A DNA stretch of 40,944 nucleotides from an uncultured Bacteroidota bacterium. GTDB taxonomy: Bacteria > Bacteroidota > Bacteroidia > Flavobacteriales > Flavobacteriaceae. Of the stretch, positions 17,962 to 27,984 are shown piece after piece. The notes under the pieces were generated by a model, which saw only the letters and a program-made list of their open reading frames with translations, ran no database searches and was not told the DNA's origin. Where the stretch lies: assembly GCA_903861155.1 (NCBI GenBank), contig CAIOTL010000100.1:1-40944 (forward strand), read 5' to 3'. Each line of letters begins with the position of its first letter. Within the stretch, counting starts at the first letter, position 1. Both the position numbers and the translations under genes were made by a program.

Positions 17962-18996
17962 CTAATTTGTTGATTCTCTTTCTATCAGATGCGTTTCAAT
18001 TACGACGGTTTTGTATATTTCTTCTTGATTTTCTTCCAATTCTTCCTCTTCGGATTCTAATCTTTCGATGAGAATTTTTGCTGCCACATTTCCCATTTCT
18101 ATTCCGTTCTGGGTTACGGTTGTGATGGTTGGGGTTGAATATTTGGAGATAATTCCGTCAGTGAAAGCGATTACGGCTAAATCTTCGGGAATTTTTAATC
18201 CCATTTTATTGGCGATTTTGATAATCGTGACAGCAAATAATTCGTTTACGGCAAAAACGGCGTCAATGGCTTTGTCTTCGAGTAATTTGCTGATTTTTAT
18301 TTCGCAACTGTCAACATTTTCAATCTTAATAATCAAGTTATCATCGAAAGTCAATCCATTATTCAACAATGCTTTGGTATAACCGTCAGTTCGAAGTTTG
18401 CCAACACTTACATAATCGACGGTTGTCACCAATGCAATTTTTTTTCTTCCTTTATCAATCAAACTTTTAACGGCTTCATAGGCAGCCAATTCATCGTCGA
18501 TAATTACTTTGTCGCATTGAATATCGTCGGTTACTCTGTCGAACATGACTACTGGCATGCCTTGGTTGATTACTTCGATGATGTGATGAAAATCTTTTTT
18601 CTGTTGTGTTTCTTTAGAGAGCGACATAATAAATCCGTCGATGCTTCCATTGGCAAGCATTTCCATGTTAAGTACCTCTTTGTCAAAGGAGTCGTCCGAA
18701 AGACAAATGATGACGCTATACCCGTTTTCGTTGGCAATTTGCTCGACTCCGTTGATAACTGTGGAAAAGAAATGGTGTACGATTTCGGGAATAATAATTC
18801 CGATAGTTTTTGTTTTCCTATTTTTTAAACTAAGCGCAATGTTATTGGGTTTGTAGTGGTAAAACTTAGCAAAAGCCTGTACTTTGAGTCTGGTTTCTTC
18901 TCCAATTTCCAAACTGTTTCTCAAAGATTTTGAAACGGTCGAAATAGAGACGTCTAGTTCTCTTGCAATTTGTTTTAGGGTTATTTTCTTTTTCAT
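17962..18996 (-). CDS. LacI family transcriptional regulator
   Basis: HTH KKKITLKQIARELDVSISTVSKSLRNS plus periplasmic-binding-like domain IGIIIPEIVHHFFSTVINGVEQIA; start chosen at MKKKITLKQ (alternative upstream start at 19017). Confidence 0.93.
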   Translation of the reverse strand: MKKKITLKQIARELDVSISTVSKSLRNSLEIGEETRLKVQAFAKFYHYKPNNIALSLKNRKTKTIGIIIPEIVHHFFSTVINGVEQIANENGYSVIICLSDDSFDKEVLNMEMLANGSIDGFIMSLSKETQQKKDFHHIIEVINQGMPVVMFDRVTDDIQCDKVIIDDELAAYEAVKSLIDKGRKKIALVTTVDYVSVGKLRTDGYTKALLNNGLTFDDNLIIKIENVDSCEIKISKLLEDKAIDAVFAVNELFAVTIIKIANKMGLKIPEDLAVIAFTDGIISKYSTPTITTVTQNGIEMGNVAAKILIERLESEEEELEENQEEIYKTVVIETHLIERESTN

Positions 18997-19097
18997 AATG
19001 TCATCTGATAAAATCATTTTCGTAATAAAGATAAAATATTATTTAAATAATGGCAATATTAACCTAATAATATTTAATAAAAAGGAAAGTTTTCAAC

Positions 19098-19113
19098 ACT
19101 ACCACGTTTTCGT
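19098..19113 (+). promoter_or_regulatory. Candidate operator ACTACCACGTTTTCGT in susC promoter
   Basis: Exact 16-bp reverse-complement match to 27887-27902; overlaps the expected -33 position of the promoter with -7 element at 19129. Confidence 0.6.
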
Positions 19114-19128
19114 AACCTATTTAAGAAG

Positions 19129-19136
19129 TACCTTTG
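19129..19136 (+). promoter_or_regulatory. Bacteroidota-type -7 promoter element TACCTTTG upstream of susC
   Basis: Matches the TAnnTTTG consensus; T-rich TTTTCG lies about 19 bp upstream. Confidence 0.6.
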
Positions 19137-19168
19137 TCGGAAGCGTTAAAATTTACTTAATTTTATAC

Positions 19169-19185
19169 TTCGAAGTAAAGGTAAA
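19169..19185 (+). promoter_or_regulatory. Candidate regulatory site TTCGAAGTAAAGGTAAA in susC leader
   Basis: 16/17 match to 17850-17866 upstream of the MFS cluster; contains the palindrome ACTTCGAAGT (19167-19176). Confidence 0.5.
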
Positions 19186-19230
19186 TCAAATAAAAACCGA
19201 ACAAAAACCAAATTAATTTAAACAAAAAGT

Positions 19231-22134
19231 ATGAAAACAATTTATAAAAAGTTGTTATTTTTATTTCTATTTCTGCCTTTAAGTGTTCTTGCACAAGACA
19301 CTATAGGAGGTACTGTTTTAGATTCAAAAACGAATCAGCCTATTCCAGGTGTTAATGTAGTTGTTCAAGGAACTACAGTTGGGACTTCAACAGATTTTGA
19401 CGGAAAATTCAAATTACCAAAAGTTAAAAAAGGCGACAAAATCGTTGTTTCTTTTGTGGGATACAAGAATTCCGTAATTACGTATAATGGACAAAAAGAA
19501 ATAACGGTAAGTCTTGCAGAGGATGCCAATGAACTAAAAGAAGTTGTAGTTCAAGTAGGGTACGGTTCCGTGAAAAAGAAGGATGCGACAGGTTCAGTCG
19601 CCGTAATTACTGCTAAAGACTTTAATAAAGGAGCTATTACTAATACTGAGAATCTGATTAATGGTAGAGTTGCTGGGGTTGTTGTGACCCAAGGAGGGCG
19701 GCCTGGAGATGGAGCTGCGATTAGAATACGTGGGGGATCTTCATTGTTTGCCTCGAATGACCCCTTGGTGGTAATTGATGGTTTGCCGGTTGATAAAGGG
19801 CTTTCGTCAATCAACCCGAACGACATCGAATCTTTTTCGATATTAAAGGATGCTTCGGCTACCGCCATTTATGGATCCCGAGGGGCCAATGGTGTTATTT
19901 TGATAAAAACCAAAAAGGGCTCTAAAAGCGACGGAATTCAATTTTCATTTAATTCAATGACAACGGTAAATACCCTTGCGAAGAAAGTGGATGTTTATTC
20001 TGCGGATTCTTTTAGAACAATTGTTCAAACATTTGTACCGGATCGTGTGTCTCTTTTAGGTACCAACAATACCGATTGGCAAAAAGTGATTTTTAAAGAC
20101 GGACTAACAGCCAGTAATAACTTGTCGATAAGAGGTAATTTATTGAAAGCAATCCCAACTCGATTATCTGTAAGTTCTACTAATATATCTGGTGTTTTGA
20201 CAACTTCAACCTATGACAGAGAGACAGCGGGCTTATCCTTGACTCCTTCGTTTTTTAAAGATCATTTAAAGGTGGAAGTCAATGCTAATTATTCCGTTGA
20301 AAAAAACAGATATGCTAACGAAGGAGCTATTTCTTCTGCAATTGCTTACAACCCAACTTTGCCCGTTTATGTAGCTAATTCTCCTTTTGGTGGTTACGGA
20401 GAGACTTATTCAGGGACTGGTCCTTATACCGTTTATGGCCCAGCAAATCCTTTGGCATTACTGGAACAAAGGCAAAATCGTGACGTAAAAAACAGGTATT
20501 TTGGAAATGTTCAATTGGAATATAAACTTCCCTTTTTCGAAGATTTAAAAGGAGTTGTAAATGGTGGAGTAGATACGAATAACGGAACAGGAATTGACAT
20601 CACTGACGCAAATGCCAGAAGCGGAATGAATGGAACTGCTTTGCTTGGATCCAATACGAATTATTGGTCCCACACCCAAAATAAACTTTTAGATGGGTAT
20701 TTAAACTACGGCCACCTTTTTGGGAAATTTAAAGTGGATTTGACCGCAGGATATTCCTATCAAAACTTCGAAGATCAAAGTTATACCTCCGGAAATACAT
20801 TATTGGCAGTTGCAAATTTTAAGACCTCAACGCAACCAAGCGTTAATTTGCAGGCGTATTATTCGAGATTGAACCTTGATTATAACAGCAAATACTTGGT
20901 GACCTTGAATTTCAGACATGACGGAACTTCGCGGTTTTCTCAACAAAACAGATGGGGTAATTTTCCTGGAGTTGCCATAGCTTGGAAAGTTTCCAGCGAA
21001 GACTTCCTTAAAAACTCCAAAACAATCAACGATTTAAAATTAAGATTGGGTTGGGGGGTAACAGGACAACAAAACATTCCCGCAGCTTATGATTACTTCA
21101 AAAGATATACCTTAAGTACCGCAAATTCTGGAGCGACCTATCCTTTTGGTGATACTTTTTACTTATTGGCAAGACCAGAGGGTTACAATGCAAATTTGAA
21201 ATGGGAACAAACCGCCACCTATAATTTGGCATTAGATTTCGGATTATTCAATAACAAATTGTCAGGGTCTTTAGATGTTTATCAAAAAATCACTACTAAC
21301 TTGTTTGCTGTTGTGAATGAAGGAGCCTTGCAGAACTTTAGAACGCAGGGGCCGGCGAATATTGGTGAGTTGGATAGCAAAGGGGTTGAGTTTGGATTGA
21401 ATTATAAAGCCATACAAACTGACAATTCTAATTTGAGTTTTAATTTCAATGTGGCTTACAACAATAGAAAGGTGGTAAATTTAGATGGATACAATTATCC
21501 TCAAGGAAATTTAGGACTAAATGTGAATGTTCAAACTTATACAGAAGGGCTAGCTCCTAATTCTTTTTGGGTTTACCAACAAGTTTATGGTCCGAATGGA
21601 CACCCTATTGACGGAGCTTATGTTGATAGAAACCACGATGGGGTTATAAACGATGCAGACAAGTATCAATTTCATAAACCAGATGCAGATTACACTTTTG
21701 GATTTATGACCAATTATAACTACAAAAAATGGGATTTTTCTATGGCTTGGAGGGCAAGTCTTGGCAACTATGTTTATGACAATGTAAGTGCAAGCAGGGC
21801 TTTTGTATCGCAAGGAATTGCGGATAATAATCCTGGTGCGGTTAACAATGCTCCTGTCGATTTTAGCACTTCACTGTTTAGTCAAAAACGCCAAGAAAGC
21901 GATTATTACATTAAAGATGCCTCATGGTTGAAATTAGACAACGTAACATTAGGGTATTTGTTTGATAAACCACTAGGAGTAATGGCATCAAGTTTAAGGC
22001 TATATACAGGCGTTCAAAATGTATTGACGTTTACGAAATACAAGGGAGTAGATCCAGAAATATTTGGAGGGATTGATAATGCTGTCTACCCTCATGCCAG
22101 AATGTATTTGTTAGGTTTAAACTTCAATTTTTAA
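19231..22134 (+). CDS. susC: SusC/RagA family TonB-linked outer membrane protein
   Basis: Signal peptide, carboxypeptidase-like domain IGGTVLDSKTNQPIPGVNVVVQGTTVGTSTDFDGKF, plug region GYGSVKKKDATGSVAVI and VIDGLPVDKGLSSINPNDIESFSILKDASATAIYGSRGANGVILI. Confidence 0.95.
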   Translation: MKTIYKKLLFLFLFLPLSVLAQDTIGGTVLDSKTNQPIPGVNVVVQGTTVGTSTDFDGKFKLPKVKKGDKIVVSFVGYKNSVITYNGQKEITVSLAEDANELKEVVVQVGYGSVKKKDATGSVAVITAKDFNKGAITNTENLINGRVAGVVVTQGGRPGDGAAIRIRGGSSLFASNDPLVVIDGLPVDKGLSSINPNDIESFSILKDASATAIYGSRGANGVILIKTKKGSKSDGIQFSFNSMTTVNTLAKKVDVYSADSFRTIVQTFVPDRVSLLGTNNTDWQKVIFKDGLTASNNLSIRGNLLKAIPTRLSVSSTNISGVLTTSTYDRETAGLSLTPSFFKDHLKVEVNANYSVEKNRYANEGAISSAIAYNPTLPVYVANSPFGGYGETYSGTGPYTVYGPANPLALLEQRQNRDVKNRYFGNVQLEYKLPFFEDLKGVVNGGVDTNNGTGIDITDANARSGMNGTALLGSNTNYWSHTQNKLLDGYLNYGHLFGKFKVDLTAGYSYQNFEDQSYTSGNTLLAVANFKTSTQPSVNLQAYYSRLNLDYNSKYLVTLNFRHDGTSRFSQQNRWGNFPGVAIAWKVSSEDFLKNSKTINDLKLRLGWGVTGQQNIPAAYDYFKRYTLSTANSGATYPFGDTFYLLARPEGYNANLKWEQTATYNLALDFGLFNNKLSGSLDVYQKITTNLFAVVNEGALQNFRTQGPANIGELDSKGVEFGLNYKAIQTDNSNLSFNFNVAYNNRKVVNLDGYNYPQGNLGLNVNVQTYTEGLAPNSFWVYQQVYGPNGHPIDGAYVDRNHDGVINDADKYQFHKPDADYTFGFMTNYNYKKWDFSMAWRASLGNYVYDNVSASRAFVSQGIADNNPGAVNNAPVDFSTSLFSQKRQESDYYIKDASWLKLDNVTLGYLFDKPLGVMASSLRLYTGVQNVLTFTKYKGVDPEIFGGIDNAVYPHARMYLLGLNFNF

Positions 22135-22145
22135 TTTTAAATATC

Positions 22146-23744
22146 ATGAAAAAAATAAAATCAATAAAAATTAAGTTGTTTGCATTTATAGGCTTGGTTA
22201 TGATCTTTGCCGGTTGTTCAAATGACATGAATGTATATCCAAAAGACGACAGTGTTTTTAGTTCTGAAAAGTTCTATGCTGATCCAAATTCCTATATAGA
22301 ATTTTTAGCCAAGATATATGCGGGACTGTCGCTAACCGGCCAAGTAGGGCCTGCAGGAAATGCTGATATTCAAGGTGTAGACGAAGGATTTGGGCAATAT
22401 TTAAGAGGCTTTTGGCAACTTCAGGAACTTCCAACTGATGAGGCAATGATAGCTTGGGGAGATCCTACAATACCAGATTTGAATACACAAACGTGGAATA
22501 GAGATAACGTATATGTGACTGCATTTTATTCAAGAGCCTTTTATCAAGTAGGTTTGGCCAACGAATTTTTGCGCGAATCAACTCCAGCCAAATTAACTTC
22601 TAGGGGTGTAAGCACGACTTTGCAGGCTGATGTTAAAGTTTTCAGGGCAGAGGCTAGATTTTTAAGAGCATTGTCTTATTATCATGCCATTGACTTATTT
22701 GGAAAAGTGGCTTTTGCAACCGAAGACAATCTTGTGGGTGAAAAACCAGTAGAGAAAGACAGGGTATTTGTTTTCGACTATCTAGTCAAAGAAATGATTG
22801 CCATTGATGCAGATCTAAAAGCTGCCAAAACAAATGATTATGGTAGAGTGGATAAAATAGGAGCCAAAATGTTGTTAGCCAAATTGTATTTGAACTCAAA
22901 GGTATATACTACGGTAAATAGAGACGTTGAAGCACTTGCTGCTATCAATGAAATCATTGCCTCTCCGTATAGCATTGCCAATGTTCCCTATAGCAATTTG
23001 TTTATGGCAGACAATGACAGACCAGCGGTTCAAAGCGAGATTATTTTTCCAATTCGATTTGATGGTATCAAAACAAAAAGTTACGGAGGAACAGCTTACT
23101 TGGTTCATGCAGCTTGTGGTGCCTGGAATGCTGACCTAGGGATTACCGCAGGATGGTTTGGTCTTGTGGGAAGAAAAGAATTTGCGGGTTTGTTTCCAGA
23201 TTTAAAAGGGATAGCTGACCAAAGAGCTCTTTTCTACAAGACTCAGGGAACATTAAGCATACCAACGGCTTCAAACTTTTTTCCCAATGGCGGATTAAAA
23301 GTAATTAAGTACACGAATAAGACTTCTACGGGAGCAGATGGCAGTAATTCAGATTTTCCGGATACTGATTTTCCTATGTTTAGATTGGCCGATGTATACT
23401 TAATGTATGCAGAATTAGCCGCAAACGGAGTTGCTGGTGCGTCAGTTTCATCTGCAGTGGGTTATGTGAACGTATTACGAACACGAGCTAATGCAGCGCA
23501 AATTTCTGCATCAGATTTGACTCCTCAGTTTGTATTAGACGAAAGAGCTAGAGAATTGTATTGGGAAGGTCACAGAAGACAGGATTTAATCCGTTTTGGG
23601 AAATATACTGGAAGTTCTTATAACTGGGAATGGAAAGGAAATGTTCAGTCTGGTGTTAGCATTGATGATAAATTCAAATTATATCCAATTCCACAATCTG
23701 AAATAAATACAAATTCAAACCTAACGCAAAACCCTGGTTATTGA
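22146..23744 (+). CDS. susD: SusD/RagB family nutrient-binding outer membrane lipoprotein
   Basis: Lipobox FAGCSND; RFLRALSYYHAIDLFGKVAF and C-terminal RARELYWEGHRRQDLIRFGKY...LYPIPQSEINTNSNLTQNPGY. Confidence 0.95.
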   Translation: MKKIKSIKIKLFAFIGLVMIFAGCSNDMNVYPKDDSVFSSEKFYADPNSYIEFLAKIYAGLSLTGQVGPAGNADIQGVDEGFGQYLRGFWQLQELPTDEAMIAWGDPTIPDLNTQTWNRDNVYVTAFYSRAFYQVGLANEFLRESTPAKLTSRGVSTTLQADVKVFRAEARFLRALSYYHAIDLFGKVAFATEDNLVGEKPVEKDRVFVFDYLVKEMIAIDADLKAAKTNDYGRVDKIGAKMLLAKLYLNSKVYTTVNRDVEALAAINEIIASPYSIANVPYSNLFMADNDRPAVQSEIIFPIRFDGIKTKSYGGTAYLVHAACGAWNADLGITAGWFGLVGRKEFAGLFPDLKGIADQRALFYKTQGTLSIPTASNFFPNGGLKVIKYTNKTSTGADGSNSDFPDTDFPMFRLADVYLMYAELAANGVAGASVSSAVGYVNVLRTRANAAQISASDLTPQFVLDERARELYWEGHRRQDLIRFGKYTGSSYNWEWKGNVQSGVSIDDKFKLYPIPQSEINTNSNLTQNPGY

Positions 23745-23761
23745 TATTAAAAATATAAACA

Positions 23762-24829
23762 ATGAAAAATATTTTAAAAACAACAATTTTTGCCTTTTTG
23801 CTTCTTGCAATAGGTTCGTGTACTACCGATACAAAAGTGGTTGCGGTAGCTAAGGGTTTGGTTCTACATCCGATGACACCAGCAGGTCCTTATGTTTTAT
23901 CACCTGTGAATGGTGATGTTGATGTGGTAACTTTAACTTGGGATATGGCCGACAATGGAGTGGCAAGCATACCTTCTACTTATGTTGTGGAAATAGCTAA
24001 AAGTGGAACTAGTTTTGCAAATCCGATAACTGCCAGCCCTAGTTCTCCTGCCATAACTTACATTTGGAAAGAGGGGTATTTAAACTCTATACTTTTAGCG
24101 AATGGGTTTTTACCAGATGCCCCTGCAGATATTGATATTAGAATAAAATCTACTTTTGGGCTTGGTTTTTACCCTTTAATTCAATATTCTAATGTACTTT
24201 CTGCAAAAGTGACTCCGTTTGCACAATCAGCTTTAGCTTTTACAAAAGTTGGAGATGATCCTGCAAATGCTCCAAAAATGATATCTTCTGGTTTGTTTAC
24301 AACAGACTGTGAAGGATATGCCTATTTGGTGCCTGGAAGCTATAAATTTTATACTTCAGTACAAAATACGTATCAAGGAACAAATCCCTATTATGGAGAC
24401 AATGGTAGTGGAGCTATCGTATTGAATGGTAGTGCCATCAATATTACAACAGCTGGTTTTTATATGATAAAAGCTGACATTGGAACAAAAATGACATATT
24501 CTGTTACACCTAGTGAATGGGGTATATTTGGTCTAGCAAAACCTTTTCCATCATCGGCAAATAAAAAAATGATTTTTGATGTAGCAAGTAATAAATGGAC
24601 TCTTACAATTGTTCTGGCTGGTGGTAAAGCAATTAAGTTTAGAAATACAGCTTCGACTTTAATTTTAGGAGGATTTGATGCAACAAAAGTAGGAGTAGAT
24701 TTTGCTGGAACTACGATGAGTTATAATGGGAAAGATATTCTGTTGCCAGGTACCACGGCGGCAACATACCTGGTTACGTTAGACTTAAGTAGTCCTAGAA
24801 ATTATTCGTATACTCTTGTGAAACAATAA
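23762..24829 (+). CDS. SusE/SusF-like starch-binding outer membrane lipoprotein
   Basis: Lipobox AIGSCTTD; SusE-type Ig domain (LSPVNGDVDVVTLTWDMADNG) followed by SusF/E-like modules; immediately downstream of susCD. Confidence 0.82.
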   Translation: MKNILKTTIFAFLLLAIGSCTTDTKVVAVAKGLVLHPMTPAGPYVLSPVNGDVDVVTLTWDMADNGVASIPSTYVVEIAKSGTSFANPITASPSSPAITYIWKEGYLNSILLANGFLPDAPADIDIRIKSTFGLGFYPLIQYSNVLSAKVTPFAQSALAFTKVGDDPANAPKMISSGLFTTDCEGYAYLVPGSYKFYTSVQNTYQGTNPYYGDNGSGAIVLNGSAINITTAGFYMIKADIGTKMTYSVTPSEWGIFGLAKPFPSSANKKMIFDVASNKWTLTIVLAGGKAIKFRNTASTLILGGFDATKVGVDFAGTTMSYNGKDILLPGTTAATYLVTLDLSSPRNYSYTLVKQ

Positions 24830-24844
24830 TAGATAGTAATCTTT

Positions 24845-24881
24845 TACCAAAAGGCTGTTCAAAAAGAACAGCCTTTTGGTA
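24845..24881. terminator. Long perfect hairpin between susE-like gene and amylase gene
   Basis: TACCAAAAGGCTGTTC-aaaaa-GAACAGCCTTTTGGTA, 16-bp perfect stem; no clean U-tract after the stem. Confidence 0.65.
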
Positions 24882-24896
24882 TTTAATATTTTTGAT

Positions 24897-27758
24897 ATGA
24901 AAAAAATAATTTTTTTATTTTTGCTTATAGCATCTGGAAGTTTTGCCCAAACTACCACTACGCCATCCCCTGCAATCGCAGCTGGCGCTGTTACCATTAA
25001 TTTCAATAAAACAGGTACTCCATTAGCAAGTACAACTGCAATTTATGCGCATATTGGAGTGACAGTGAATGGCGTACGATGGTCAAACACTAAGGGTGTT
25101 TGGGCAACTACTAATGCGCCTCTTTTGACTTTAGTATCTGGAACTACTTATAAATTAGATCTTACCCCTGATTTATATACTTATTTTGGGGTCCCCCTTG
25201 CAAGTTCAATTACTGAAATTTGTGTCGTATTTAGAAATGCCACAGGAACGCTTCAAACATCGCCAGATATCTTTCTAAATGTTGGAGCTTTTCAAGCAAC
25301 ACTTACTGCGCCTGCTTTAAATAGTACAACCATTATTAGTTCAGGAAGTAGTTTAACTATTGCAGCTACTAATACAAGTGGAAATGCCGATTATAATTTA
25401 TTGGCAAATGGAACAAGTATTAATACTTTTAATGGTGCTACCTATTCTTATACGGATACGAATATTGTTGCCAACAAAAGTTATGTTTTGCAAATTACAC
25501 AAGGAAGCACTACTTTTTCAGAAAAGTTTTCGGTAATTGTAAATCCAAATACGGTTACCAGTACTATGCCTTCTGGACTCGAAGATGGAATCAATTACAA
25601 TGCTGGTGATCCCACAAAAGCCACATTAGTGCTTACCGCTCCAGGGAAAGATTTTGTATATGTGGCTGGTAGTTTCAATAATTACATTCCTGACGGAAGT
25701 TATGCCATGGCAAAAGATCCAATTACAGGAAAATTTTGGTTAGAACTAACAGGATTGACGCCCGGTGCAATCAATTCCTATCAATATTGGGTAACCGTTT
25801 TAGCGCCTATTTCAGGGTCTCCAGTTTTGGTTAAAACAGCCGATCCATTTTCAACGCTGGTATTGTCTCCTTTTGATGACCCTACTATTTCACCAGTTAA
25901 TTATCCTAATCTTCCTGCTTTTCCGGCTGGAGCAGTTACCGAAGTTACGGTATTGCAAACGGGACAAACTCCTTACAACTGGAGTGCCGCAACGACCAAT
26001 TTTGTAAAACCGCCAAAAGAAAATCTAGTGGTTTACGAAGTTTTAGTTAGAGATTTTGATGGCAATAGAAGTTTTCAGAATTTAATAGACCGAATTGATT
26101 ATTTCAAAAACCTTAAAGTAAATGCCATCGAATTAATGCCAGTAATGGAATTTGAAGGCAATGAAAGCTGGGGTTACAATACTGATTTTCATTTGGCCTT
26201 AGATAAAGCTTACGGCACAGCCAATAAATTAAAAGAGTTCATTGATTTATGCCATCAAAACGGGATTGCTATAATTCTTGACGTAGCATTGAACCATGCT
26301 TTTGGAAGAAATCCGATGGTAAGAATGTGGATGAACGACCCTACGGGTTCAGGTTGGGGGGGGGCAGCTGCCGATAATCCTTATTTCAACGTATCCGCAA
26401 CCCATAGTTATGGCGTGGGAAATGACTTAAATCATAGTTCGCTTTTTACAAAATATTATGTAAAAAGGGTTGTCAAACAATGGATACAGGAATTTCATAT
26501 TGACGGTTTCCGTTGGGATTTAACCAAAGGATTTACTCAAGCTTGCCCATCAACCGTAGCTGGCGGACAGGATGCATGTACCAATGCATACCAAGCCGAC
26601 AGGGTGGCCATTTTGAAGGATTATGTTGATTATTCTTGGGGTTTAGATCCAACTCATTACGCTATTTTCGAGCATTTAGGAATTGATTCTGAAGAGCAAC
26701 AATGGGCAAATTATAGATTAAATGAAACGCCAAGTAAAGGGGTTATGATGTGGGGTGAAATGACCACTGCTTATTCGCAATTGTTGATGGGCTATAATAC
26801 AAATACCGACATTACTCGAATTGGAAGCCTTGCTCATTCTGGTTTTTTAGCAAACAGAGTAATGGGTTATCCAGAAAGCCACGACAAGGAAAGATTGATG
26901 TACAGTGCCGTTACCTTTGGAAACAGCAATACTAATTATAATGTAAAAACATTAAACACGGCACTTTCTAGAATGTCTGCCATTGGAGCGGTCTCCATTC
27001 TTGTTCCAGGACCAAAAATGATTTGGCATTTTGCCGATTTAGGAATGAATAATTCCATTTTCACTTGCAGTGATGGAACCGTAAATACTGATTACGATTC
27101 AATTCCAGGGGATTGTAAATTGGCTACAAAACCACAACCCCAATGGGCGAGTAACTGGCTTGGCGATACCAATAGAAATAAAATCTATGCTGACTGGTCT
27201 AAAATGATTAATTTAAAAATTACAGAACCAGTATTCAAAGGAAGTTATTCGATTACTTCAGGGGCAACGGTATTGACTCCAAAAATATATATTTGGGACA
27301 ATACTTTGGCATCAAATCAACTACAGAATGTTGTTATTCTTTCTAATCTTGATATCGTTGATCAAAGCCTAGTGCCAAGTTTCCCTTATGCCGGAACATG
27401 GTATAACTTAATGGATAACACATCCATAAATGTTACTGACGTAAATGCCACATTATTAATTGCTGCTGGAGATTTTAGAATATACGGAAACAAGCCTTCA
27501 ACGTTAGGCATGACAAATTTCGGACTTTCGCAAGAAGTACATTTATATCCAAATCCAACTTCAACTTATTTCACCATAAATGCGAATACCTCTAAAGTCG
27601 AAATTTATTCTATTAGCGGGCAACTCGTGAAGACTTTCAATGCCTCCCAATCCAAAGACTATCAATTTAATGTTGGTGGATTGGATCAAGGGATTTATTT
27701 TGTAAAAGCACTTAACGAAAATAACGAAGTTAAAGTGATGAAGCTTATCAAACAATAG
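24897..27758 (+). CDS. Secreted GH13 alpha-amylase family protein with CBM48-like domain and T9SS type A C-terminal sorting domain
   Basis: MKKIIFLFLLIASGSFAQ signal peptide; VYVAGSFNNYIPDGSYAM E-set; GH13 motifs IILDVALNHAF, IDGFRWDLTKGF, AIFEHLG, YPESHDKERL; C-terminal VHLYPNPTSTYFTINAN...GIYFVKALNENNEVKVMKLIKQ. Confidence 0.92.
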   Translation: MKKIIFLFLLIASGSFAQTTTTPSPAIAAGAVTINFNKTGTPLASTTAIYAHIGVTVNGVRWSNTKGVWATTNAPLLTLVSGTTYKLDLTPDLYTYFGVPLASSITEICVVFRNATGTLQTSPDIFLNVGAFQATLTAPALNSTTIISSGSSLTIAATNTSGNADYNLLANGTSINTFNGATYSYTDTNIVANKSYVLQITQGSTTFSEKFSVIVNPNTVTSTMPSGLEDGINYNAGDPTKATLVLTAPGKDFVYVAGSFNNYIPDGSYAMAKDPITGKFWLELTGLTPGAINSYQYWVTVLAPISGSPVLVKTADPFSTLVLSPFDDPTISPVNYPNLPAFPAGAVTEVTVLQTGQTPYNWSAATTNFVKPPKENLVVYEVLVRDFDGNRSFQNLIDRIDYFKNLKVNAIELMPVMEFEGNESWGYNTDFHLALDKAYGTANKLKEFIDLCHQNGIAIILDVALNHAFGRNPMVRMWMNDPTGSGWGGAAADNPYFNVSATHSYGVGNDLNHSSLFTKYYVKRVVKQWIQEFHIDGFRWDLTKGFTQACPSTVAGGQDACTNAYQADRVAILKDYVDYSWGLDPTHYAIFEHLGIDSEEQQWANYRLNETPSKGVMMWGEMTTAYSQLLMGYNTNTDITRIGSLAHSGFLANRVMGYPESHDKERLMYSAVTFGNSNTNYNVKTLNTALSRMSAIGAVSILVPGPKMIWHFADLGMNNSIFTCSDGTVNTDYDSIPGDCKLATKPQPQWASNWLGDTNRNKIYADWSKMINLKITEPVFKGSYSITSGATVLTPKIYIWDNTLASNQLQNVVILSNLDIVDQSLVPSFPYAGTWYNLMDNTSINVTDVNATLLIAAGDFRIYGNKPSTLGMTNFGLSQEVHLYPNPTSTYFTINANTSKVEIYSISGQLVKTFNASQSKDYQFNVGGLDQGIYFVKALNENNEVKVMKLIKQ

Positions 27759-27774
27759 AACGCATTTTATTCAA

Positions 27775-27810
27775 TAAAAAAAGGCTGTCTTTAAAGACAG
27801 CTTTTTTTTT
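27775..27810 (+). terminator. Intrinsic terminator after amylase
   Basis: Palindrome GCTGTCTTTAAAGACAGC followed by a long T run. Confidence 0.85.
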
Positions 27811-27886
27811 AAATTGAGGTAAGTTTCCTATAATTATTGAAAAAAAATAGTATTCAACGGGCTAAGAAGGGAATAATGTTATTAAC

Positions 27887-27902
27887 ACGAAAACGTGGTA
27901 GT
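27887..27902 (-). promoter_or_regulatory. Candidate operator, reverse-complement copy of the susC promoter motif
   Basis: ACGAAAACGTGGTAGT is the exact reverse complement of ACTACCACGTTTTCGT at 19098-19113; about 83 bp upstream of the 27985 start. Confidence 0.6.
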
Positions 27903-27984
27903 TTCATATTATTTTGATTATCTGTTTTTTATGTATCAATTTTTTATATATTTATAGGATATTAATCTAAAAAAAATATTAATT

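Noticed and set aside
18068-18856. Plus-strand ORFs antisense to the LacI-type regulator
   Set aside because: Entirely contained in the lacI-type CDS with no family features.
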